NCBI RefSeq assembly: GCF_020618415.1
Contig: NZ_CP085345.1
Span: 992,001 to 1,056,000, forward strand
Direction: 5' to 3'
Source of the DNA: Cupriavidus sp. MP-37
GTDB taxonomy: Bacteria; Pseudomonadota; Gammaproteobacteria; Burkholderiales; Burkholderiaceae
DNA: 64,000 nucleotides
In this document: one piece after another, positions 17,331 to 26,584 of the stretch
Layout: each line of letters opens with the position of its first letter
Position numbering within the stretch: position 1 is the stretch's first letter
Position numbers and translations under genes: made by a program
The notes under the pieces: generated by a model
Seen by the model: only the letters and a program-made list of their open reading frames with translations
Told to the model about the DNA's origin: nothing
Databases searched by the model: none

Positions 17331-18166
17331 TGCTTGAGCTGAGGCAGCAGTACCCATTGTCCGGTTTGCTGAGGGTGGCGGGGCTGGCGCGCAGCACCTT
17401 CTACTACCAGCAGGCAGTGCTCCAGGCGCAGGACAAGTATGCGGAGCTGAAAACGCGCATTCGCGAACTCTTCGCCCGACACATGGGTCGTTATGGCTAC
17501 CGCCGCATCACAGCGGCGATCCGGCAAACCGGTACGGTCGTCAACCACAAGACGGTTCAGCGGCTCATGCACGAGATGGGATTGAAGTCGTTGGTCCGGC
17601 CGAAGAAATACCGATCCTACAAGGGCATGGTGGGTCGTGTCGCGCCCAACGTTCTGCAACGGCGATTCCACGCCAAACGCGCGAATCGGAAGTGGGTAAC
17701 CGACGTGACCGAGTTCAACGTGGCCGGCGAGAAGCTCTACCTTTCCCCGGTGCTGGACCTGTACAACGGCGAGATCATCGCCTACGAGACTGCCCGCAGG
17801 CCCGCCTTTGAGATGGTGAGGAATATGCTGAAGAAGGCGTTCCGCCGCCTCGGCCCGAAGGATCGACCCGTACTGCATTCCGATCAGGGCTGGCAGTATC
17901 AGATGCCGGCCTATCAGCGAATGCTCAAAAAGCGCAGCGTCCGTCCCAGCATGTCGCGCAAGGGCAATTGTCTGGACAACGCCGCCATGGAAAGCTTCTT
18001 CGGCACCCTGAAGTCCGAATTCTTCTACCTGAACAAATTCGCCAGCGTCGAGAAACTACAGCAAGGCCTGGCCCAATACATTCACTACTACAATCACGAC
18101 CGCATCAAACTCAAACTAAAAGGGCTGAGTCCCGTGAAGTACAGGACTCAGCCCTCTCAAGCCTAG
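17330..18166 (+). CDS. IS3-family OrfB, transposase catalytic domain
   Basis: A 278-residue rve-type integrase core with the DDE triad in 'RKWVTDVTEF', 'RPVLHSDQGWQY' and 'NAAMESFFGTLKSEF', preceded by 'HMGRYGYRRITAAIR' and 'VNHKTVQRLMHEMGLKS'. The frame can start at a GTG overlapping the orfA stop, but it is normally expressed as an OrfAB fusion by the -1 shift about 60 bp upstream. No stop codons or frame breaks are seen. Confidence 0.95.
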   Translation: MLELRQQYPLSGLLRVAGLARSTFYYQQAVLQAQDKYAELKTRIRELFARHMGRYGYRRITAAIRQTGTVVNHKTVQRLMHEMGLKSLVRPKKYRSYKGMVGRVAPNVLQRRFHAKRANRKWVTDVTEFNVAGEKLYLSPVLDLYNGEIIAYETARRPAFEMVRNMLKKAFRRLGPKDRPVLHSDQGWQYQMPAYQRMLKKRSVRPSMSRKGNCLDNAAMESFFGTLKSEFFYLNKFASVEKLQQGLAQYIHYYNHDRIKLKLKGLSPVKYRTQPSQA

Positions 18167-18248
18167 CCAATCACTGTCCAACTTTTTGGGGTCAGTTCAC
18201 ACCTGCCCGGCCTTTTTCTTCCCCCACTCCACGCTAGGGGAAATCCAC

Positions 18249-18265
18249 TAGTCCGTTCCAACGAT
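18249..18265 (+). promoter_or_regulatory. Candidate steroid-regulon operator 1
   Basis: TAGTCCGTTCCAACGAT, 79 bp before the DUF1329 start. A TACCCT hexamer follows 21 nt later (18287-18292), a reasonable -10 box, so the motif would overlap the -35 region as a class II activator site does. It matches the motif upstream of kshA, hsaC and hsaA. Confidence 0.6.
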
Positions 18266-18343
18266 TCCCGCTCGCGCCGCCCTCTCTACCCTGTGACCAC
18301 AGGCACGGACGTCGCCGGCCATTCCCCTAGGAGCGAGACTGCA

Positions 18344-19723
18344 ATGACATCCACTACACACCGACTGCTGCGCGGCAGCCTGCTGGTGACCAGCATGGCA
18401 CTGGCCGCGGCAGCGTGGGCCAAGGTCACCCCCGAAGAACTCAAGCAACTCGACGGCAACCTCACGCCGATGGGCGCCGAGCGCGCCGCCAGCAAGGACG
18501 GCGACGTACCGGCGTGGAGCGGCAAGTGGCTGGGTGCGCCGCCCCATGTCAAATACCAGCGCGGCGACCGCTATCCGGATCCGTATGCCGACGAGAAGCC
18601 GCTGTTCGTCATCACCGCGCAGAACATGGCGCAGTATGCCGAGCGGCTGACCGAAGGCCAGAAGGCGCTGTTCAAGAAGTACCCCGACACCTTCAAGATG
18701 CCGGTGTACCCCAGCCATCGCGACTTCCGCTTCGAGGACGCCGCCTACAAGGACATCCGCACCTACGCCACCACCGTCAGCATGACCAGCGATGGCAACG
18801 GCCTGAAGAACGCCGGGCCGCAGGTCCCCTACCCGATCCCGAAGACCGCCATGGAGTTGCTGTGGAACCAGCGCTTCTCGGCCGCCATCGGCACCGAGAA
18901 GGCGCAGTACGACCAGGCCGTGGTCTATCCGAACGGCTCGATCGCCTGGGGGCGCGTCTCCTACAGCATCTTCTCACCGCGCAACCACGGCAAGTTCGAG
19001 CCCAACAACCCCCTCAACGAGCGCACCTTCTTCCGCACCGCCACCGACCTGCCGCTGCGTGACCGCGGCCAGGTGATCGTCGGGTATGCCGTGTGGGACC
19101 AGGAAGGCTCGGATACCAACCGCACGTGGATCTACAACCCGGGCACCCGGCGCGTGCGCCAGGCGCCGGAATTCGGCTTCGACCAGCCCCAGGGCCCCGG
19201 CGGCTTCCGCACGGTGGATGACGACCGCCTCTTCAACGGCTCCGGCGAGCGCTACAACTGGAAGATCGTCGGCAAGAAGGAGTTCTACGTCCCGTACCAC
19301 AGCTACAAGCTGATGAGCTCCGCGGTCAAGTACAAGGACCTGCTGACCAACGGGCACGCCAATCCGGACGCCATGCGCTACGAACTCCATCGGGTATGGA
19401 TCCTGGAGGCCACGCTGAAACCGGGCTTCCGCCACCAGTATGCGAAGCGCGTGCTGTATCTCGACGAAGACACCTGGCAATCGGTTGCCGCCGACAACTA
19501 CGACGGCCGCGGCCAGCTGTGGCGCACCAACCTGCAGGCGCTGGTCTACGCCTACGATGCGCGCCGCTTCTCCGCGGCGACGGTGTTCTACCATGACCTG
19601 ATTTCGGGTGCCTATCTGGCAGACCGGCTGACCAACGAGGGGCCGATGGCGAAGTTGAACAACAGTCCGGAGTTCAACGAGGCGTTCTTTTCGCCAGACG
19701 CGGCGCGGGGGTCTGGGACCTGA
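18344..19723 (+). CDS. DUF1329 outer-membrane-associated protein
   Basis: A 459-residue exported protein with signal peptide MTSTTHRLLRGSLLVTSMAL (cleavage after 'AWA', about residue 26), then a beta-rich DUF1329 domain starting 'VTPEELKQLDGNLTPMGAERA'. AGGAG lies nine bases before this Met; an in-frame Met 17 codons earlier lacks one. DUF1329 proteins are commonly encoded with MMPL/RND proteins and YCF48 propellers in hydrocarbon and steroid degradation loci and are suspected to help hydrophobic substrates cross the envelope. The usual DUF1302 partner gene is absent here. A candidate operator lies upstream. Confidence 0.88.
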   Translation: MTSTTHRLLRGSLLVTSMALAAAAWAKVTPEELKQLDGNLTPMGAERAASKDGDVPAWSGKWLGAPPHVKYQRGDRYPDPYADEKPLFVITAQNMAQYAERLTEGQKALFKKYPDTFKMPVYPSHRDFRFEDAAYKDIRTYATTVSMTSDGNGLKNAGPQVPYPIPKTAMELLWNQRFSAAIGTEKAQYDQAVVYPNGSIAWGRVSYSIFSPRNHGKFEPNNPLNERTFFRTATDLPLRDRGQVIVGYAVWDQEGSDTNRTWIYNPGTRRVRQAPEFGFDQPQGPGGFRTVDDDRLFNGSGERYNWKIVGKKEFYVPYHSYKLMSSAVKYKDLLTNGHANPDAMRYELHRVWILEATLKPGFRHQYAKRVLYLDEDTWQSVAADNYDGRGQLWRTNLQALVYAYDARRFSAATVFYHDLISGAYLADRLTNEGPMAKLNNSPEFNEAFFSPDAARGSGT

Positions 19724-19742
19724 TTGGATCGTGGCGGAATGG

Positions 19743-19769
19743 GGCGCTCCTTTGGGGCGCCTTTTTTTT
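19743..19769 (+). terminator. Intrinsic terminator after the DUF1329 gene
   Basis: A stem GGCGCTCC / GGGGCGCC (one G-U pair) with a TTT loop is followed by nine T residues, 20 bp after the stop codon. Confidence 0.88.
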
Positions 19770-19816
19770 GTTCTTTTCGATTTCGGATTCGGGGGCCGAA
19801 CTTCGTCGATGCGTTG

Positions 19817-20037
19817 GCCCTCACCCCCGCCCCTCTCCCGCACGCGGGAGAGGGGAGCAAACCCGCAGCAGCGTCATTTCCTCGAGCTTTTCAACTCACG
19901 CTTGTGTACTCCCTCTCGCGGGCGAGGGACCAAACCGGCAGCGGCATCATTGCTGCGAGCCATGCAACTCCCGCTTGCGTACTCCCTCTCCCGCTTGCGG
20001 GAGAGGGTCGGGGTGAGGGCGGGTGCGTCAACGAAGT
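19817..20037. repeat. GC-rich palindromic repeat cluster, copy 4
   Basis: Units at about 19817-19860 and 19985-20037, with a degenerate half-unit near 19910-19930. They lie between the terminator of the DUF1329 gene and the convergent end of kshA. No gene is seen in 19770-20167. Confidence 0.75.
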
Positions 20038-20167
20038 GAAGGGCGTCGCAATTGCGACCACTGGCATCCACGAAGTCAGGCGCACAAATCCTGACGGCTT
20101 GCCGCTCGGCCAGGACGCAAGTCGCCGGCCGAGCCCGCCAGGCAATCCCGCTAGAAGCCCGCCAGCC

Positions 20168-21244
20168 TCACCCCTCGAACACATGCCGCAGCACCGGCGG
20201 CTCGATATTGCCCGGGTTCATCTCGATCACCCTCCGCGCCACGCTGGACGGCCGCACCTGCTCCACATCGGTATAGAACTGCTGGTACCAGTCGCGCATC
20301 TGGTACATCGGCCCATCCCCTTCGCATAGCAGCGGGTTGTCGATGCGGATCTTGCTGTCCCAGATCGCCACGTCCTCGTAGAACGCGGCGCGGGCCTGGT
20401 CCACATAGGCTTGCGCCATGGCCCGGTTCTGTTCATCGGACAGCCCGGGCACCTTCTTCACCAGCACGCCGTAGCGCAGCACGAAGCTGTTCAGGTCGAT
20501 CGGCACGTGGCAGTTCAGCAGCACCGAATGGATCTCCTGGTCGCCCATGCGGCCGCTCATGTCGGTGATGTGGTAGGCCGGGCCAAAATACGTCGACAGT
20601 GCCGTCAGCTGCGAGTCGCCGGAGAGCCGGGCGCTGCGCCCGATCATCAGCTGCGTGGCCTTGTGGTCTTCGAACAGGTTGGCGAAGTAGTCCACCGGCG
20701 CGCCATGGACCACGCCGAAGTGCGCCATGTCGGAGATGTTGTCGACCAGCTCGCGGCAGTTGGTGCGGATCACCATCTCGTCCATGGCCCAGTCGGACCA
20801 CTCCTCGGAGAAGCACGCGTCGATGCGCGGGATCGCCACTTCCGGCGGTGCCGGCCGGCCTTCGGGATCATGCCAGATAAACAGCAGACGGTTCTGCTCG
20901 CAGGTCTCCCAGGCGCCGATGCGCGCCTTGGGCGGAATCCGCTTGCAGTAGGGAATGGACTTGCAGGCGCCGTCGCCGCCCCATTGCCAGCCGTGGAACG
21001 GGCACACCAGGTTGTCGCCCTGCACGGTGCCGGTGCTGAGGTCGGCGCCCATGTGCGGACAGTGGCCGTCGATCACGCGAATCGCGCCGGTCGAGTCGGC
21101 AAACGCCGCCAGGCGCCGCCCGAAGATATCCAGCGTGTGCGGCATGCCGTCGCGGTAGCTGTCGGCCAGGCCCAGGCAATGCCAGCCGCGCGCGTAGCGG
21201 GCCTCGGGCGGGCGCGATTCGATCTTGTAGCCTTGTACGCTCAT
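20168..21244 (-). CDS. kshA: 3-ketosteroid 9alpha-hydroxylase, oxygenase component KshA
   Basis: A 358-residue Rieske oxygenase closely matching actinobacterial KshA along its length. The Rieske cluster ligands are C62-x-H64 ('HCPHMGADLS') and C81-x2-H84 ('CPFHGWQWGGDG'). The mononuclear iron site is D172, H175 and H180 in 'VDNISDMAHFGVVHG', with the third ligand expected in 'WDSKIRIDNPLL'. It hydroxylates C9 of 3-ketosteroids, which with KstD opens ring B. Its reductase is encoded 24 kb away (KshB). AAGGAG precedes the ATG by nine bases and a candidate operator lies 62 bp upstream. The gene is monocistronic or followed only by repeats. Confidence 0.95.
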   Translation of the reverse strand: MSVQGYKIESRPPEARYARGWHCLGLADSYRDGMPHTLDIFGRRLAAFADSTGAIRVIDGHCPHMGADLSTGTVQGDNLVCPFHGWQWGGDGACKSIPYCKRIPPKARIGAWETCEQNRLLFIWHDPEGRPAPPEVAIPRIDACFSEEWSDWAMDEMVIRTNCRELVDNISDMAHFGVVHGAPVDYFANLFEDHKATQLMIGRSARLSGDSQLTALSTYFGPAYHITDMSGRMGDQEIHSVLLNCHVPIDLNSFVLRYGVLVKKVPGLSDEQNRAMAQAYVDQARAAFYEDVAIWDSKIRIDNPLLCEGDGPMYQMRDWYQQFYTDVEQVRPSSVARRVIEMNPGNIEPPVLRHVFEG

Positions 21245-21305
21245 GGCGTCTGTCTCCTTGAAATCCCGTGGGACCTTCAAGATATGGGCGTACGGCGCCG
21301 GCCTC

Positions 21306-21322
21306 ATCGTCCCATCGGACTA
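21306..21322 (-). promoter_or_regulatory. Candidate steroid-regulon operator 2 (kshA)
   Basis: On the minus strand TAGTCCGATGGGACGAT, containing the dyad GTCC-N4-GGAC. TATCTT follows 21 nt downstream (21279-21284) as a possible -10 box, and kshA starts 62 bp away. Confidence 0.65.
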
Positions 21323-21715
21323 CTGCAGCGCAACCATGCGGGTCAGTGCCGGGTCGTTACCGGGGCCATGCACGCAGCTGACCCCGGCGGGATCGTAGAT
21401 TCGCGCCACGCAGCCATTGCAGCTGTCGCAGGCCGAACGCTGCAGCGTGCCGGCGCGCCAGCCCGCGACCAGCGCCGGGTCATGGATCAGCGCGCGCGCC
21501 AGGGCCACAGCGTCGAAGCCCTCGCCCATCAGCTGCGCCACGTTGTCGAGCGACTTGACCCCGCCGATATAGGCCAGCGGCATCCGCACCGTCTGCCGCA
21601 CCACGCGCGAGGCCGCGTCCGGTTCTCCACGCTGCCGCCGTAGGCATCGCGCCGCAGGTTGCTCAGCGGCGACAGGTGAGGCCTGGATCTCGGGCATGCA
21701 GTCTCTCCGGTTGCG
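21320..21715 (-). pseudogene. Remnant of an old-yellow-enzyme (NADH:flavin oxidoreductase) gene
   Basis: Only C-terminal pieces remain, in two frames. One frame gives 'HLSPLSNLRRDAYGGSVENR', the FMN-enzyme signature of the OYE family. After a frame change the other gives 'RMPLAYIGGVKSLDNVAQLM' through 'GFDAVALARALIHDPALVAG' and a Cys-rich end. In intact family members roughly a hundred residues separate these blocks, so there is an internal deletion as well as a frameshift and loss of the N-terminal two thirds. It lies between kshA and the MMPL gene, and its 3' end touches the kshA operator region. An alternative is a short functional frame from 21697, which is unlikely. Confidence 0.75.
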
Positions 21716-21719
21716 AAGT

Positions 21720-24173
21720 TCAGGCCGTGTCGGACTTCAATCCATGCGTCACCGCCCCCGCCTCGCCGCCGATGGCGGCCCCGGCCGGCCTGGTGGCCGG
21801 GCGCCCGGCGCGGGCGCGCTCTTCCTGCTCGACGCCCAGCCACGCCGCCAGCGCCGGCAGCAGCGACACCGCGCCGAACAGGTTCACCAGGAACATGAAC
21901 GCCAGCAGGATGCCCATGTCGGCCTGGAACTTGAGCGCGGCAAAGGCCCACGTGCCCACGCCGATGCACATCGTCAGCGCCGTGAACAGCGCCGCCGAGC
22001 CGCGCTGGCGCATGGCCTCGGCAAACGCCTGCGGCAACGCCTGCCCTTCCTCGCGGATCTGGTGCTGGATGCGCTCGTACAGGTAGATGCCATAGTCCAC
22101 GCCGACGCCCACGCCGAGCGTGATCACCGGCAGCGTCGACACCTTCAGCCCGATGCCCAGCCGTGCCATCAGCGCATTGCACAGTACCGACACCAGCGTC
22201 AGCGGCACGATGATGCACAGCACCGCGCGCCACGAGCGGAAGGTCAGCAGGCACAGCAGCGTGATCGCGCCGAAGATCGCCAGCAGCATCGCCACTTCGG
22301 CCTCTTCCACCGCCTCGTTGGTCGCCGCCATCACGCCGATATTGCCGCCGGCGAGGCGGAAGGCCACGTTGGGGGTCTTGTCGCTGGCATTGAAGCGGCG
22401 GATCTCGCGGATGATATGGGCAATGGTGGCGCCTTCGTGGTTGGCGGTGTAGATCAGCACCTGGATCGCCTGGCAGTTTGGCGTATTCATGCCGTTGTCG
22501 GGGTCGAAGGCCTTGGCGCCCTGGCTCAGGCCGGCGCTGTTGCGCGGCAGCGCCTCCCAGCGCGGGTTGCCCTCGTTGTACGCGCCGATCACCACCTTGG
22601 CCAGCGACGACACGCTCACCACCGACTGCACGCCGGAGACGCCGCGCATATGCATCTCGAAGCGCTCCACCGCGCTCATCACCGGATAGTGCAGGCAGCC
22701 GTCGTCGAAGCCGGTGGGCTCGACCACCACCGTCAGCGCATCCGAACCGATGTTGTACTGGCTGACGATGCTGGCGCTGTCGCGGTTATAGCGCGAGTCC
22801 GCGCGCAGCTCCGGCGCGCCGGTGCCGACATCGCCGATCTTCAGCCCGCGCGATTCGATTGCGCCGTAAGCCAGCAGCGCCAGCGCCGCGACGAACACGC
22901 CCAGCGCCGGCGCCGGCCGCGCCAGCGCGCCGAACCTGTGCCACAGGCTCCCCTGGCCATTGGCGTGCGCTGCACGCGACGCGCGCGCCAGCGCCGACGG
23001 CTCCAGCCGCGTGTACGACAGCAGGATCGGCAGGAACACCTTGTTGGTCACGATCATCAGCAGCACGCCCAGGCAGGCGGTGATGCCGAGCTCGCGCACG
23101 ATATCGATCTCGATGCGCATGATCACCATGAAGCCCAGCGCATTGGTCAGCAGCGCCACGGTGCCGGGGATGAACAGCTTGCGGAACGCCGCGCTGGCGC
23201 TGTCGAGCGCGCCGTGCCCCTGCGCCACTTCCTGCTTCCACGCATTGGTCATCTGCACCGCGTGCGAGACCCCGATCGAGAAGATCAGGAACGGCACCAG
23301 GATCGACATCGGGTCGATGCCGTAGCCAAGCAGCGGCAGCAGTCCCAGCAGCCAGCCCACCGGCAGCAGCGCCACCACCAGCGCCAGCGCGGTGATGCGC
23401 AGCGAACGCGTGTACAGCCACAGCAGCAGCGCGGTGACGGCAAACGCCAGCGCGAAGAAGCCCATCACACCGGCGATGCCGTCTTCGACATCGCCCACCA
23501 GCTTGGCGAAGCCGACGATATTGACTTCGACATCGGTGCCGCCGAACTGCGCGCGGATCTTCTCGAGCTGGCGCGCCACCGAGCCGTAGTCGATGGTCTT
23601 GCCGGTGGCCGGATCGGTCTCGCGCAGCTCCGCGCGGATCAGCGCGGACTTCAGGTCGTTGCTGACCAGGCGGCCGATCTGGCCGGAGCGGGCCACGTTG
23701 CGCCGCACCTTGTCGAGCTCGTCCGGCGCGCCGGAAAAGCGCCCCGGCACCACCACGTCGCCACGGAAGCCGGCTTCGGTGACCTCGGTGTAGCGCACGT
23801 TGGGCGTGAACAGCGAGAACACGCGCGAGCGGTCCACGCCGGGGATGAAGAACACTTCATCGGTGGCGTGGCGCAGCTTGTCCATGAAGGCGGCGTTGTA
23901 GATGTCGCCGTCGCCCTTCCAGCGCAGGCTCACCAGCACGGTATTGGCACCGGAGAAGGTGCTGGCGTACTTGGTGAACACCTGCATGTACGGGTGCTGC
24001 AGCGGGATCATCTTGTTGAAGCCGGGATCGAGCCGCAGGCGCGTGGCGGAAAAGCCCAGCGCCACGGTCACGGCCAGGCACAGCCACAGCAGCAGGCGGC
24101 GCCGGCGCATCAGCACGCCGGCGCAGGCATCGACGAAGCGGCCCAGGCGGCCGGGGGATTGGGGGCGGGTCAT
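21720..24173 (-). CDS. RND-superfamily (MMPL-type) transporter
   Basis: An 817-residue membrane protein with the two-fold RND layout. A first transmembrane helix (about residues 27-45) and a large periplasmic loop are followed by a helical cluster (about 240-400: 'FFALAFAVTALLLWLY', 'LVPFLIFSIGVSHAVQMTNA', 'FIPGTVALLTNALGFMVI'), then a second helix near 430, a second loop, and a second cluster ('VTLGVGVGVDYGIYLYERIQ', 'FTALTMCIGVGTWAFA'). Such MMPL proteins accompany steroid and hydrophobic-substrate degradation genes and probably move lipophilic substrate. It is 28 bp downstream of the YCF48 gene, in the same transcript. Confidence 0.92.
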   Translation of the reverse strand: MTRPQSPGRLGRFVDACAGVLMRRRRLLLWLCLAVTVALGFSATRLRLDPGFNKMIPLQHPYMQVFTKYASTFSGANTVLVSLRWKGDGDIYNAAFMDKLRHATDEVFFIPGVDRSRVFSLFTPNVRYTEVTEAGFRGDVVVPGRFSGAPDELDKVRRNVARSGQIGRLVSNDLKSALIRAELRETDPATGKTIDYGSVARQLEKIRAQFGGTDVEVNIVGFAKLVGDVEDGIAGVMGFFALAFAVTALLLWLYTRSLRITALALVVALLPVGWLLGLLPLLGYGIDPMSILVPFLIFSIGVSHAVQMTNAWKQEVAQGHGALDSASAAFRKLFIPGTVALLTNALGFMVIMRIEIDIVRELGITACLGVLLMIVTNKVFLPILLSYTRLEPSALARASRAAHANGQGSLWHRFGALARPAPALGVFVAALALLAYGAIESRGLKIGDVGTGAPELRADSRYNRDSASIVSQYNIGSDALTVVVEPTGFDDGCLHYPVMSAVERFEMHMRGVSGVQSVVSVSSLAKVVIGAYNEGNPRWEALPRNSAGLSQGAKAFDPDNGMNTPNCQAIQVLIYTANHEGATIAHIIREIRRFNASDKTPNVAFRLAGGNIGVMAATNEAVEEAEVAMLLAIFGAITLLCLLTFRSWRAVLCIIVPLTLVSVLCNALMARLGIGLKVSTLPVITLGVGVGVDYGIYLYERIQHQIREEGQALPQAFAEAMRQRGSAALFTALTMCIGVGTWAFAALKFQADMGILLAFMFLVNLFGAVSLLPALAAWLGVEQEERARAGRPATRPAGAAIGGEAGAVTHGLKSDTA

Positions 24174-24201
24174 GATGGTTCTCGCGTCCGGTCGGTCGGG
24201 T

Positions 24202-25164
24202 TCAGTGATTGGCGGCTAGCGTGGCGCCGGCGAGGCCGCCATTGCCGCCTAGCGCCAGCGTGTCGTTGCCGGTGGCGGCCAGCGCGGCCAGGGTCTGCGG
24301 GCTGCCCGCCGGCAGCACGGTGAAGCGGCGCCCGCCGTCGGCGGACATCACCAGTACGCCGCCCTGCCCGGCCAGCACGATGCGGCCATCGGGCAGCTCG
24401 GCGCCGCCGAAGAACGAGGTTCGGAGACCAGTCTCGGCCGCCCGCCAGGTGGTGCCGAAGTCTTCGCTGCGCAGGGCGTTGCCGCGCATGCCGTAGGCCA
24501 GCCAGGCGCCGTCGCGCAGCGGCAGCACGCCGTACAGCGAGCCTTCATAAGGGGTCCTGACCGGCTCCCACTGGCTGCCGCCGTCGGTCGAGCGCAGCAC
24601 CAGCCCGGCCTCGCCAACCAGCATCAGCCGCCCCTGCCCGTCGCCGGCGATGGCGTTGAGGTGGCGGTCCTGCATGGCCTTGCCGCCGGCCTCTTCCCAA
24701 TGCCGGCCCTGGTCGCGCGACACCAGGAAACGGCCGAAGCTACCCACCGCGAACCACGGTCCGCTGGCCTGCGCCAGCGCTCCGAGCAGGGGATCGGACG
24801 ATTCAGGATCGAAGACCACCTGCTGCCAGTGCGCGCCGCCGTCTTCGGTGCGCAGGATCTGACCGCTGTGCCCGACCGCGATGCCCAGCCGGCTGTCGGC
24901 AAAGGCCACCTGCGTCAGCGTGGCGCCTTGCGGCTGGTCCACCGTTGCCGGGCGCCAGCTACGGCCCCGGTCATCGCTGAACAGGATCTTGCCGCGCTCG
25001 CCGACGGCGACCAGGCGCTCGCCGGCGCGGGCGATGCCGTTGACCTGCAGGCCGTCCGGACGCAGCGCGGTGGCCGGGAACGGCGGCAGCGGACGCGGCG
25101 CGAAGGCCCACACCGCGGTGGCCAGCACGGCCAGCGACATGGCGATGCCGATCAGTCGTTTCAT
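24202..25164 (-). CDS. YCF48-like beta-propeller protein
   Basis: A 320-residue exported protein starting MKRLIGIAMSLAVLATAVWA (signal peptide or anchor), chosen because GGAGGAG precedes it by five bases. It has repeated BNR/YCF48 blades with the S/G-x-D-G-G-x-x-W pattern: 'SDDRGRSWRPA', 'TEDGGAHWQQV', 'SRDQGRHWEEA', 'STDGGSQWEPV', 'SEDFGTTWRAA'. These propellers are regularly paired with MMPL proteins in degradation loci, presumably as a periplasmic partner. The preceding spacer (25165-25363) contains repeats. Confidence 0.88.
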   Translation of the reverse strand: MKRLIGIAMSLAVLATAVWAFAPRPLPPFPATALRPDGLQVNGIARAGERLVAVGERGKILFSDDRGRSWRPATVDQPQGATLTQVAFADSRLGIAVGHSGQILRTEDGGAHWQQVVFDPESSDPLLGALAQASGPWFAVGSFGRFLVSRDQGRHWEEAGGKAMQDRHLNAIAGDGQGRLMLVGEAGLVLRSTDGGSQWEPVRTPYEGSLYGVLPLRDGAWLAYGMRGNALRSEDFGTTWRAAETGLRTSFFGGAELPDGRIVLAGQGGVLVMSADGGRRFTVLPAGSPQTLAALAATGNDTLALGGNGGLAGATLAANH

Positions 25165-25211
25165 GATGTCTCCTCCGTTTTGGAGTGATGGCACGTGGCC
25201 TTGTGATTGTT

Positions 25212-25342
25212 TGCTCCCCTCTCCCGCGTGCGGGAGAGGGGCGGGGTGAGGGCCAGCGCTCGCAATGCTGACGCCCGTGACTTCGTGGATGCTCTGGCCC
25301 TCACCCCCAGCCCCTCTCCCACTGGCATGGGAGAGGGGAGAA
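25212..25342. repeat. GC-rich palindromic repeat pair, copy 5
   Basis: Two inverted units with a spacer of about 45 bp, between the thiolase gene and the YCF48-MMPL pair. The spacing suggests the transcript may be separated or differentially stabilised here. Confidence 0.75.
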
Positions 25343-25363
25343 AACAGGCAGCGCTACCTCTGC

Positions 25364-26569
25364 TTATGGCAATACGTCAAACAACGCCGCCGCCCCCATC
25401 CCCCCACCAATGCACATCGTCACCACCGCCTGCTGCACCCCGCGGCGGCGCCCTTCGATCAGCGCATGCGCCGTCATGCGCGCGCCCGACATGCCGAACG
25501 GATGGCCGATCGAGATGGCGCCGCCGTTGACGTTCAGCCGCGCATCGGCAATGCCCAGCTGCTGCTGGCAATACAGCACCTGGCAGGCAAAGGCCTCGTT
25601 CAGCTCCCACAGCCCCACATCCGCCACCGTCATGCCGTGGCGCGCCAGCAGTTTCGGCACCGCGAACACCGGGCCAATGCCCATCTCGTCCGGCGCGCAG
25701 CCGGCCACCGCCATGCCGCGATAGCGCCCCAGCGGACGCAGGCCGCGGCGGCGGGCTTCGTCGGCGCTCATCAGCAGCACCGCGGCGGCGCCGTCGGACA
25801 GCTGCGACGCATTGCCGGCGGTGATGTGCTCGCCCGCGGCGACGGCCTGCCCGCCGCTCCAGACCGGCTTGAGCGCCTCCAGGCTGGCAGCCGTGGTGTC
25901 GGGCCGGTTGCATTCATCCCGAGCCAGCCGCACGGTCTCGTGCCCGGTCAGCGCGCCGGCCTTGTCGAACAGCGCGCGGCGTGTTTCCAGCGGCACGATC
26001 TCGTCATCGAAGGCGCCGCGCCGCTGCGCCTCGGCGGTGCGCTGCTGGCTGCGCCAGGCGTAGGCGTCCTGCTCGGCGCGGCTGATGCCATAGCGGCGCG
26101 CCACCACCTCGGCGGTTTCGATCATGGCCATGTAGGCGGCGGGCTGGCGCGCCAGCACCGCTTCGGACTGGGCCCGGTAGCTGTTCTTGTGCTTGTTCTG
26201 CGTCAGCGAGATCGACTCCGCGCCGCCGGCGACGATGATGTCGGCCTCGCCGCATTGAATGGCGCGCGCGCCCGCCGCGATCGTCATCAGCCCGGAGCCG
26301 CACATGCGGTCCATGGTCATGCCAGGCACGCTGTCGGGCAGGCCCGCCGCCACCGCACACAGGCGGCCCAGGTTATAGCCCTGGGTGCCCTGCTGCGCGG
26401 CCGCGCCGATCAGCACATCGTCGACCTCGGCCGGATCCACGCCGGCGCGCTCCACCACCGCGCGCACCACGTGGCCGCCCAGCACCGGAGCTTCGGTATC
26501 GTTGAAGGCGCCGCGGAAGGCCTTGCCGATGGGGGTGCGCGCGACCGCGACGATGACTGCGTCTTTCAT
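25364..26569 (-). CDS. Acetyl-CoA acyltransferase (thiolase)
   Basis: A 401-residue thiolase. The nucleophile is C90 in '[11 protein letters not shown]'; the other catalytic blocks are '[11 protein letters not shown]', '[16 protein letters not shown]' and the second cysteine in '[13 protein letters not shown]'. It cleaves a 3-ketoacyl-CoA. It is 15 bp downstream of a MaoC-type hydratase gene, which would supply the hydroxyacyl step. It is a different lineage from the FadA6-like thiolase at 31.5 kb, so it may act on a later intermediate or the side chain. Confidence 0.93.
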   Translation of the reverse strand: MKDAVIVAVARTPIGKAFRGAFNDTEAPVLGGHVVRAVVERAGVDPAEVDDVLIGAAAQQGTQGYNLGRLCAVAAGLPDSVPGMTMDRMCGSGLMTIAAGARAIQCGEADIIVAGGAESISLTQNKHKNSYRAQSEAVLARQPAAYMAMIETAEVVARRYGISRAEQDAYAWRSQQRTAEAQRRGAFDDEIVPLETRRALFDKAGALTGHETVRLARDECNRPDTTAASLEALKPVWSGGQAVAAGEHITAGNASQLSDGAAAVLLMSADEARRRGLRPLGRYRGMAVAGCAPDEMGIGPVFAVPKLLARHGMTVADVGLWELNEAFACQVLYCQQQLGIADARLNVNGGAISIGHPFGMSGARMTAHALIEGRRRGVQQAVVTMCIGGGMGAAALFDVLP

Positions 26570-26584
26570 GCTGTGTGTTCCTGT

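Larger units (their letters stand above)
16752..18199 (+). mobile_element. Intact IS3-family insertion sequence, IS150 group, 1448 bp
   Basis: The ends are imperfect inverted repeats: TGAACTGCACCCCAAAAGTT at the left and, reading inward from the right, TGAACTGACCCCAAAAAGTT. CAC flanks both sides (16749-16751 and 18200-18202), a 3-bp target duplication. It contains orfA and orfB overlapping in -1 phase with an A6G slippery site, the standard IS150 layout. The left end also carries a perfect internal palindrome (16761-16789) that covers the region just before orfA. All DDE residues are present, so the copy looks functional. Confidence 0.95.

Noticed and set aside
21696..24323. 875-codon open frame on the plus strand
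   Set aside because: Antisense to the MMPL transporter, whose membrane pattern is clear. The plus-strand product is a His/Gln/Arg-rich artefact.
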